The notes under the pieces are model-generated. The model did no database searches, was not told the origin of the DNA, and saw nothing but the letters and a program-made list of their open reading frames with translations. A stretch of DNA of 6,321 nt from Rhodoferax sp. (GTDB taxonomy: Bacteria > Pseudomonadota > Gammaproteobacteria > Burkholderiales > Burkholderiaceae_C), in the NCBI GenBank assembly GCA_028292305.1, contig JAQGMQ010000418.1, forward strand, positions 1 through 6,321. The letters run 5' to 3'. The position numbers were made by a program, and so were the translations under genes. Shown piece by piece: positions 1 to 5,677 of this stretch (positions are counted from its first letter, which is position 1; each line of letters begins with the position of its first letter).

Positions 1-3000
1 GCCGGCCTGGCCCTGGCGCGCCAGCCGGTTCAGGTCTTCGCGCAATGTTTCGGGCAGGGCCAGGGGCTCGGGCAGCGGCCGTGATGCTTCGGTGGGCGCC
101 TCAACATGAGCCGCCATCGGCGCCATCGGGGCAGCGGGCCCGGCGAACGGCAGGCTGGGCAAGGTCATCTGCCGTTGACCGGCCAGGCCGACCAGCGACA
201 GCGGCGTGTTGTCGCGCACCCATTCGAGCTGCAGCGCGCGTTCCAGCGCGTCGTGCAGTTCCGATTCGATCACCGGCTTGCCCACGAAGCCCTGGCACTG
301 CAGCGCCACCAGGCGCTCGGGCTGGTGGTCGAACAGGTTGGCCGATACGAACACGATGGGCAGCGTCTCGGCCGGCATCAGGCCGCGCAGCAGCGCCGCG
401 GTCTGCCAGCCGTCCAGGTCGTCCATGGTCAGGTCGAGCAGGACCAGGTCGGGCGGATCGTGCTGCACGATCTCCAGGCATTCGCGGCCACTGGCGGCCT
501 CGCGCACGTCGAAGCCCAGCGGCACCAGCAGGCCGGCCAGCAGCTGGCGCTGCAGCGGCTGGTCGTCCACCACCAGCAGGCGCCGGCGCGGCGCCAGGTA
601 GCCGATCACCGGGCGCAGCGTCACGGTGCGCAGCGGCGGCCGCGACGGGTCGGACACGATGCCCGGCAAATACAGCCGCACGGTGAAGGTGCTGCCCTGG
701 CCCGGCACGCTGGTCATGGTGAGCTCGCCGCCCATCAGCTGGGTCAGCAGGTGGGTGATGGTCAGGCCCAGGCCGGTGCCGGTCTCGCTGGCGCGGCGGC
801 CGGCGCTGCCGCGTTCGAACGGCAAAAAGATGCGCTCCTGGTCCTGCGGCGCAATGCCGATGCCGGTGTCGATGACTTCGATGCGCGTCACATGCTGGCG
901 GAAGTCGAGCCGCAGGCGCACCTCGCCGTGGTCGGTGAAACGCACGGCATTGGCCAGCAGGTTGATGAGGATCTGCCGCAGCCGCTTGGCGTCGGCACGG
1001 ATCCAGCCCGGCGCCGTGCCCTCCAGCTGCACGGTGAAGCGCAGGCCCTTGGCCTCGGCCTGCGGGCGCAACATGCCGTCCACGTCGTCCAGCAGCTCGG
1101 CCAGCGGCAGCGGCGCCGGGTCGAGCCGCAGGCGGCCGGCCTCGATGCGGGCCAGCTCCAGCGAGCCGTCGATCAGGGCGTGCATGTGCTGGCCGCTGTG
1201 CTGCATGGTCGACAAGGTTTCGCGCATCCAGCCGTCGGTCTGCGGGTTCTTCAACAGGATCTGCGTGTAGCCGAGGATGCTGTTCAGCGGCGAACGCAAT
1301 TCGTGGGTCATGCCGGCCACGTAGCGTGTCTTGGCCAGGCTGGCGGATTCGGCCTGGTCCTTGGCAGCCTGCAGCTCGGCATCGGTGCGTTTGTGGGCTT
1401 CGATTTCCTGCAGCAGCAGCTGCGTCTGGCGCTCGGATTCGTCTTGCGCCATGCGCCGGCTGTCGGTGCTCAGCACCACCCACCAGGCGCACACGGCGGC
1501 CAGCAGCGCCAGCAGCAGGCCGACCTTGAAGAACGGGCCGCGCAGAAACTGCGCCGGTGTCTCCAGGCTTTCCTGCACGTAGACCACGCCCACCAGGAAC
1601 GCCATCACCGCGCACAGCGTGAGCATCACCATCACGTACTGGCCGAGCCTGAAGTTGACCTTCACCGCCCACTGGCGCGGCAGCAGCAGGGCGGCCACGG
1701 CGCGCAGCTGGTCGGTAGCGCGCGAGCCGGTCTTGCAGCGGTCGTGGCAGCGCGATTCGAGCGAACAGCACAACGAGCAGATCGGTGCGCCATAGGCCGG
1801 GCAGCGCGCCATGTCTTCGGATTCGAACTGGTTCTCGCAGACCGTGCAGCGCACGATCTCGCCGGGGCTCCAGCCGGTGTCGGGCGAGCGCGCCAGGTAG
1901 TAGCGCCCGCCGGTGGCCCAGGCCAACAGCGGCGCCAGCGCCATCGACACCACCAGCGCGATCAACGGCGAAAACGCGGCCGCCGTTTCGCCCAGCCAGC
2001 CGGCATAGGCACAGCAGGCCACGATGGCCGCCAGGATCATCGCGCCCAGGCCCACCGGGTTGAAGTCGTACAGGTGGGCGCGGCGGAACTCGATGCCCTT
2101 GGGCGACAGGCCCAGCGGCTTGTTGATGACCAGGTCGGCCACCAGCGCGCCGACCCAGGCGATCGCCACGTTGCTGTACACCGCCAGCACCTTCTCGAGC
2201 GCGCCGAACACGCCCAGCGTCATCAGCAGCGTGGCAATACCCACGTTGAACACCAGCCACACCACGCGGCCGGGGTGGCTGCGCGTCACCCGCGCAAAGA
2301 AGTTCGACCAGGCCAGCGAGCCGGCATAGGCGTTGGTCAGGTTGATCTTGATCTGCGACACCACCACGAACAGCACGGTGACGCCCACCGCCAGGCCCGG
2401 CAGGCCGATGGCGTGCATCACCTGGTTGAAGCCGGCCAGAAACATCTGCGTCGGCTCGGCGGCCCGTGACGCGCCCACCTCGAACTGCAGCGCCGCGAAC
2501 GCCAGGAAGGCACCGCCGGCCATCTTCAGCATGCCCATCACCACCCAGCCCGGCCCGGCCACCAGCACCGCGCCCCACCAGCGGAACCGGTTGGCCGCCG
2601 TGCGCTCGGGCAGGAAGCGCAGGAAGTCGACCTGTTCGCCGATCTGCACCACCAGCGAAAAGATCACCGCCGCCGCCGCGCCGAACATCAGCGGGTCGAA
2701 GTTGCTGCTGCCCGAGCGCAGGCCCGACAGCCCGGCGAAATCGCGGTACAGCTGCGGCTGCGTCAGCGCGATCCAGACGAACGGCAGCAGCAGCAGGAAC
2801 AGCCACAGTGGCTGTGTCCAGGCCTGCAGCTTCGAGATCAGCGTGATGCCGCGCATGGCCAGCGGCAGGATCACCACCGACGACAACACATAACACCAGG
2901 CCAGCGGCCAGTCGACCACCATCTGCAGCGCCAGCGCCATGATGGCCGCCTCCAGCGCGAAGAAGATGAAGGTGAACACCGCGTAGATCAGCGAGGTGAT

Positions 3001-3396
3001 GGTCGACCCGAGGTAGCCGAAACCCGCGCCGCGCGTCAGCAGGTCCATGTCCAGGCCGTAACGCGCGGCGTAGTAGGCGATGGGCAGGCCCGTCAGGAAG
3101 ATGATGATGCCCACCGCCAGGATCGCCCACATGGCGTTGGCAAAACCGTAGTTCAGCGCGATGGCGCCGCCGATGGCCTCCAGCGCCAGGAACGACAGCG
3201 AGCCGAACGCGGTGTTGGCCACGCGGAACTCGCTCCAGCGCCGAAAGCTCTTCGGCGTGTAGCGCAGCGCGTAGTCCTCCATCGTCTCGTCGGCCACCCA
3301 GGCGTTGTATTCGCGGCGGAAGCGGAAGATGGTTTGCGGTGCCGCGGCCGCAGCGGCGCCGGCAGGCTTGGATTCAAAGACGGGGGGCAGAGCCAT
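1..3396 (-). CDS. Hybrid sensor histidine kinase/response regulator with NCS1 transporter-like sensor region (3' end outside window)
   Basis: The frame is open for 1132 codons from ATG 3396 to the window edge, so the C terminus is missing. Domains in order: about 12 hydrophobic helices (residues ~64-495) resembling NCS1 permeases, including an RGAGFGYLG motif (122-130), VDFLRFLP (256-263; compare the family DYxRY motif) and NLTNAY (352-357). Then come an eight-Cys cluster (517-554), two further helices (~586-608, ~624-643), a coiled coil (~645-692), HisKA with THELRSPLN (His698), and HATPase_c with N812/N816, DTGIGI (843-848) and GTGLGL (873-878). A receiver domain (~938-1055) carries D944/D945, phospho-acceptor D988, S1018 and K1040. 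An Ala/Pro linker follows, then a helical start (LPETLREDL). All catalytic residues are present, so it should autophosphorylate at His698 and relay to D988. No PAS domain is visible. ATG 3396 is the first possible start after an in-frame TAG (3466-3468). It lacks a good Shine-Dalgarno; the nearest purine-rich stretch (3421-3435) is 24 bases upstream. It is divergent from the PLD gene. NCS1 identity is by motif memory; the ligand is unknown. Confidence 0.93.
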   Translation of the reverse strand, partial: MALPPVFESKPAGAAAAAAPQTIFRFRREYNAWVADETMEDYALRYTPKSFRRWSEFRVANTAFGSLSFLALEAIGGAIALNYGFANAMWAILAVGIIIFLTGLPIAYYAARYGLDMDLLTRGAGFGYLGSTITSLIYAVFTFIFFALEAAIMALALQMVVDWPLAWCYVLSSVVILPLAMRGITLISKLQAWTQPLWLFLLLLPFVWIALTQPQLYRDFAGLSGLRSGSSNFDPLMFGAAAAVIFSLVVQIGEQVDFLRFLPERTAANRFRWWGAVLVAGPGWVVMGMLKMAGGAFLAFAALQFEVGASRAAEPTQMFLAGFNQVMHAIGLPGLAVGVTVLFVVVSQIKINLTNAYAGSLAWSNFFARVTRSHPGRVVWLVFNVGIATLLMTLGVFGALEKVLAVYSNVAIAWVGALVADLVINKPLGLSPKGIEFRRAHLYDFNPVGLGAMILAAIVACCAYAGWLGETAAAFSPLIALVVSMALAPLLAWATGGRYYLARSPDTGWSPGEIVRCTVCENQFESEDMARCPAYGAPICSLCCSLESRCHDRCKTGSRATDQLRAVAALLLPRQWAVKVNFRLGQYVMVMLTLCAVMAFLVGVVYVQESLETPAQFLRGPFFKVGLLLALLAAVCAWWVVLSTDSRRMAQDESERQTQLLLQEIEAHKRTDAELQAAKDQAESASLAKTRYVAGMTHELRSPLNSILGYTQILLKNPQTDGWMRETLSTMQHSGQHMHALIDGSLELARIEAGRLRLDPAPLPLAELLDDVDGMLRPQAEAKGLRFTVQLEGTAPGWIRADAKRLRQILINLLANAVRFTDHGEVRLRLDFRQHVTRIEVIDTGIGIAPQDQERIFLPFERGSAGRRASETGTGLGLTITHLLTQLMGGELTMTSVPGQGSTFTVRLYLPGIVSDPSRPPLRTVTLRPVIGYLAPRRRLLVVDDQPLQRQLLAGLLVPLGFDVREAASGRECLEIVQHDPPDLVLLDLTMDDLDGWQTAALLRGLMPAETLPIVFVSANLFDHQPERLVALQCQGFVGKPVIESELHDALERALQLEWVRDNTPLSLVGLAGQRQMTLPSLPFAGPAAPMAPMAAHVEAPTEASRPLPEPLALPETLREDLNRLARQGQAG
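1735..1848 (-). other. Eight-cysteine cluster between transporter and kinase parts
   Basis: Residues 517-554 of the sensor kinase hold C517-x2-C520, then C532, C540-x2-C543-C544, C550 and C554. The segment lies after the last NCS1-like helix and before two extra membrane helices, so it is a soluble loop or small domain. The CxxC spacing is typical of zinc ribbons or other metal-binding knuckles, and a redox-responsive role is also possible. The spacing is read directly; metal binding is inference. I cannot assign it to a named Pfam family. Confidence 0.7.
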
Positions 3397-3601
3397 GGTG
3401 TAGACGATGCAAGAATTGTTCTCACCTGCACCCTTGTTGAAACTGCGGGCAGGCGGGTGAAGGCGCTAAAGACGGTTTGGCGCGCAAGTGCGCAGCTTAT
3501 TACCAAGCTTGCAAAATTTCACACCATGAAATGCGGTATTTTCGATTGTGCAGTGTCGCGCCGACGGCCTGCAGCGCCCATCGCAACGAAAACCAGACCG
3601 C
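3397..3601. other. Divergent intergenic region between the sensor kinase and PLD genes
   Basis: The 205 bases carry no convincing small gene. Both genes must be transcribed outward from here. The stretch around 3495-3545 is clearly more AT-rich than its surroundings and is the likeliest promoter zone, but I could not place a -35/-10 pair with acceptable spacing on either strand. Candidate boxes include TTGCAA at 3509-3514 and TATTTT at 3537-3542 on the plus strand (spacer 22, too long) and TAATAA at 3502-3497 on the minus strand. Confidence 0.6.
3516..3532. promoter_or_regulatory. Inverted repeat ATTTCA-N5-TGAAAT, possible operator
   Basis: A perfect 6-bp inverted repeat with a 5-base spacer (CACCA) lies in the AT-rich part of the divergent intergenic region. 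Its 17-base size is that of a typical dimeric regulator site, and it could affect either gene. The symmetry is directly visible; the regulator is unknown. Short AT-rich dyads also occur by chance. Confidence 0.35.
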
Positions 3602-5284
3602 ATGCCAGCCACCACTTCGACCCGTTCCTTTTCCGATGTTCCCGATGCGTGGCCGAGCCGCTGGCCGTACTGGGCGTTGGCCCTCATCGCGGGCCTGGTC
3701 CTGTTGTGCAGCGGCTGCGCTGCGTTGCCCACGCCGACGCCGCAGCCCGCCACCACGGCCATCGCCGACTTCGAGCCGACACGGCTGGCGCGCATGACCG
3801 AGCGTGTCTTGCCCGGCGACGACCGCTCCGGCTTCCGGCTGCTGCCCTTCGGCCCGTCGGCCTTCGCCACCCGCATCGAACTCACGCGCCTGGCCAACCG
3901 CACGCTCGACGTGCAGTACTACCTGCTGCAGGCCGACAACACCGGCCTGGCCCTGATGCGTGCGCTGCGCGACGCCGCCGCGCGCGGCGTGCGGGTGCGT
4001 CTGCTGGTCGACGACCTCTACACCGCCGGTGAAGACGAGCTGCTGCTGGCGCTGGCCAGTTTCCCCAACGTCGAAGTGCGGCTGTTCAACCCGTTCCCGG
4101 CCGGGCGCGGCAGCCAGCTTGGGCGCTACATGGCGTCGGGCTTCGATTTCCGGCGCATCAACCGGCGCATGCACAACAAGCTTTTCGTGGCCGACAACGC
4201 GGTCGCCGTGGCCGGTGGCCGCAACATGGCCGACGAATACGTCATGAATGCCGACGGCAGCAATTTCGTCGACATGGACGTGTTCGCCGCCGGCCCGGTG
4301 GTGCGCGACTTCTCCCGCGCGTTCGACACCTTCTGGAACAGCGAAGTCGTCTACCCGGTGCAGGCCATCGCCAGCAGCGGCCTCGCGCGCGGCGAGCTGC
4401 AGGCCCGCTTCGAAGCCGCCACGGCCCGCGCCCGGCCGCCCGAGGCCACCGAAGTCGCGCCCGGCGACAAGCTCCCGGGCATCGACGGCGACATGGCCCA
4501 GGACATTGCCGAAGCCCTGAACACGCGGCTGCTGCCGATGTTCAACCTGCCCTTCGAACTGCAGCGCGCCCGCCTCGGCCCCTTGCTGTGGGCCAAGGCC
4601 CGCGTGGTGGCCGACCCGCTGACCAAGACCGCGGGCCGCAACCAGGCGCTCGACTCGCTTGACGAAACCGTGGCCGGCGAGGTGGTGTACTGGCTCACCG
4701 GCGCGCTCGACCACATCAAGATGGTGTCGCCCTATTTCGTGCCCAGCCGCGGCGCCGTGGCCAGCATCGGTGCGCTGCGGGCCCGCGGCGTGGGCGTCGA
4801 GCTGGTGACCAACTCGCTGGCCTCCACCGACGAGCCCTGGGTCTACATCGGCTACTGGGCCCACATGCGTGACCTGCTCGACATGGGCGTCGAGATCCGC
4901 GAACTCAGCCCCACGCTCAGCGCCAAACGCAAGCGCTACGGCATCACTGGCCGCCGCACCGGCGCGCTGCACATGAAAAACGCCATCCGCGACCACCGTG
5001 AGGTGTTCCTCGGCTCGCTGAACCTGGACCAGCGCTCGGCCAAGATCAACACCGAGCTCGGCGTGATCATCGACAGCCCCGAAATGGCCGCCCAGCTCGA
5101 AAGCTTCGCCGACGTGGGCAGCGCCTACAGCCTGCGGCTGAAGCCCGCCAACGGCGGCGTCGAATGGGTCGAGAAAGAAGACGACGGCCGCGAAACCGTC
5201 TACGACATCCCGCCCGAAACCACCGCCTGGCAACGCTTCAAGCTGCGTGTGATGGGGCCGTTCATTCCCGAGAGCGAGCTGTGA
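3602..5284 (+). CDS. Phospholipase D family protein, ClsC-like cardiolipin synthase, probable lipoprotein
   Basis: A 560-residue protein with two complete PLD catalytic motifs: H191-x-K193-x4-D198 followed by GGRN (205-208), and H457-x-K459-x4-D464 followed by GSLNLDQRS (471-479). Paired HKD motifs form one active site that works through a phospho-histidine intermediate. The length and the sequences around both motifs fit the ClsC (E. coli YmdC) branch, which makes cardiolipin by phosphatidyl transfer at the inner membrane. The N terminus has a 20-residue lead, a hydrophobic segment (~21-35) and CSGC ending at Cys39. This is a lipobox with Cys instead of the usual Leu/Val at -3, so lipidation is likely but not certain. 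The ATG at 3602 is preferred over an in-frame GTG at 3548 because it gives a normal signal-peptide layout; neither start has a clear Shine-Dalgarno. No ymdB-like partner lies beside it, unlike clsC in E. coli. Alternatives are another PLD phosphatidyltransferase or phosphodiesterase. Family assignment is firm; the substrate is inferred. Confidence 0.93.
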   Translation: MPATTSTRSFSDVPDAWPSRWPYWALALIAGLVLLCSGCAALPTPTPQPATTAIADFEPTRLARMTERVLPGDDRSGFRLLPFGPSAFATRIELTRLANRTLDVQYYLLQADNTGLALMRALRDAAARGVRVRLLVDDLYTAGEDELLLALASFPNVEVRLFNPFPAGRGSQLGRYMASGFDFRRINRRMHNKLFVADNAVAVAGGRNMADEYVMNADGSNFVDMDVFAAGPVVRDFSRAFDTFWNSEVVYPVQAIASSGLARGELQARFEAATARARPPEATEVAPGDKLPGIDGDMAQDIAEALNTRLLPMFNLPFELQRARLGPLLWAKARVVADPLTKTAGRNQALDSLDETVAGEVVYWLTGALDHIKMVSPYFVPSRGAVASIGALRARGVGVELVTNSLASTDEPWVYIGYWAHMRDLLDMGVEIRELSPTLSAKRKRYGITGRRTGALHMKNAIRDHREVFLGSLNLDQRSAKINTELGVIIDSPEMAAQLESFADVGSAYSLRLKPANGGVEWVEKEDDGRETVYDIPPETTAWQRFKLRVMGPFIPESEL

Positions 5285-5286
5285 TT

Positions 5287-5331
5287 CAGGGGCGCGCCGC
5301 GCCTTAGCCCGCCGCGGCATTTCCGCCCCTG
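5287..5331 (+). terminator. Stem-loop after the PLD gene, candidate terminator without U-tract
   Basis: CAGGGGCG (5287-5294) pairs perfectly with CGCCCCTG (5324-5331). Nested inside, GCCGCG (5296-5301) pairs with CGCGGC (5313-5318), leaving an 11-base loop and a small asymmetric bulge. It begins three bases after the TGA stop codon. There is no T-run after it, so it is not a canonical intrinsic terminator. It may stop transcription together with the hairpins that follow, or protect the mRNA 3' end. Confidence 0.5.
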
Positions 5332-5338
5332 CCTTGCG

Positions 5339-5448
5339 CCTTCCCCGCCGGGGGAAGGTTGGGATGGGGGCGCGGCGTATCGGACTTGACCAACAGCTGT
5401 TGCGTCAACCGCCAGTCCCCACCCCAACCCTCCCCCGGAAGGGGAGGG
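5339..5448. repeat. Nested inverted repeat (REP/MITE-like intergenic element)
   Basis: Two arms of 32 bases, 5339-5370 and 5417-5448, are imperfect inverted copies: about 27 positions match with one single-base gap. Each arm also folds on itself. CCTTCCCC (5339-5346) pairs with GGGGAAGG (5351-5358) over a GCCG loop, and CCCTCCCC (5428-5435) pairs with GGGGAGGG (5441-5448) over a CGGAA loop. Near the centre is the perfect palindrome CAACAGCTGTTG (5391-5402), flanked by TTGAC (5386-5390) and GTCAA (5404-5408). From memory, GC-rich dyads of this type are scattered between genes in many Burkholderiales and other proteobacteria; the copy number here cannot be seen from one window. Confidence 0.75.
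5417..5436 (-). other. G-quadruplex motif on the minus strand
   Basis: Read on the minus strand, this stretch has four G-runs of 5, 3, 4 and 4 bases separated by loops of 1, 2 and 1 bases. That satisfies the standard three-tier quadruplex pattern with very short loops. The other arm (5350-5370, plus strand) is a weaker version in which one run has only two G. Folding in vivo is not shown. Confidence 0.6.
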
Positions 5449-5559
5449 AGTCAACAGCCGACCAAGCATTACCGACTGCAAACGCCCCCTTCACCGGCGG
5501 GTGAGCGCCGCGCGTGCCCGCTCCCGACGGCCCGCGCCCGTGGGCTGTACGACGCGTCC

Positions 5560-5601
5560 TACGTTAATTGACGTATGTGCGTACTTAGGGCTTATCCCTA
5601 A
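5560..5601 (+). promoter_or_regulatory. Promoter/operator patch upstream of the urtA-like gene with two palindromes
   Basis: Palindrome 1 is TACGTTAATTGACGTA (5560-5575), with 14 of 16 positions symmetric. Palindrome 2 is TTAGGG-N5-CCCTAA (5585-5601), a perfect 6-5-6 dyad. A further CGTA lies between them (5580-5583). A -35-like TTGACG (5568-5573) overlaps palindrome 1, but there is no good -10 at 16-18 bases; CTTATC (5591-5596) is poor. This suggests an activator-dependent promoter. No sigma-54 TGGCAC-N5-TTGC element is visible between here and the gene. The centre of palindrome 2 is about 85 bases before the start codon. A NarL/LuxR-type or other dimeric regulator is plausible but not identified. 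Confidence 0.5.
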
Positions 5602-5661
5602 TCTTCACACCAGCGCGGCAACTCAACCACCGTCGCAGAACCACCTCAACCTGTCCGCTGC

Positions 5662-5667
5662 AAGGAG
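5662..5667 (+). promoter_or_regulatory. Ribosome binding site of the urtA-like gene
   Basis: AAGGAG lies 10 bases before the ATG at 5678. It is the only strong Shine-Dalgarno among the three genes in the window and supports this start codon. Confidence 0.8.
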
Positions 5668-5677
5668 CGTTTCCATC

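Larger units (their letters stand above)
5285..5677. other. 393-base intergenic region between PLD and urtA-like genes
   Basis: No credible gene lies here. From left to right it holds a stem-loop directly after the PLD stop codon (5287-5331), a nested inverted repeat (5339-5448), a GC-rich stretch with little structure apart from the 8-bp palindrome GACGCGTC (5551-5558), an AT-richer promoter-like patch with two palindromes (5560-5601), and an untranslated leader ending in a ribosome binding site (5662-5667). Confidence 0.8.

Noticed and set aside
106..2469. Plus-strand open frame of 787 codons antisense to the sensor kinase
   Set aside because: It is His/Gln/Arg/Ala-rich with no recognisable motif, as expected opposite a high-GC gene with strong third-position bias.
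101..3130. Long minus-strand open frame of 1009 codons, out of frame with the sensor kinase
   Set aside because: Its translation is Arg/Ala/Gly/Pro-rich low-complexity text without domains. The overlapping frame starting at 3396 gives clear permease, kinase and receiver motifs, so this is a GC-rich shadow.
3512..3528. Possible sigma-54 promoter on the minus strand (TGG...TTTTGCA) for the sensor kinase
   Set aside because: The GG and GC elements are one base too far apart for sigma-54, which tolerates little spacing change, and TGGCAC is poorly matched.
3548..3601. Upstream GTG start for the PLD protein adding 18 residues
   Set aside because: It has no Shine-Dalgarno and would put a long charged extension before the signal peptide; the ATG at 3602 is more plausible, though not proven.
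3500..5320. Minus-strand open frame of 606 codons opposite the PLD gene
   Set aside because: The opposite strand holds two exact HKD motifs and a signal peptide; this frame shows only compositionally biased sequence.
5200..5481. Small minus-strand frame containing a PSPSGGGLGWG-type peptide
   Set aside because: This peptide is a translation of the GC-rich intergenic repeat arm, not a protein gene.
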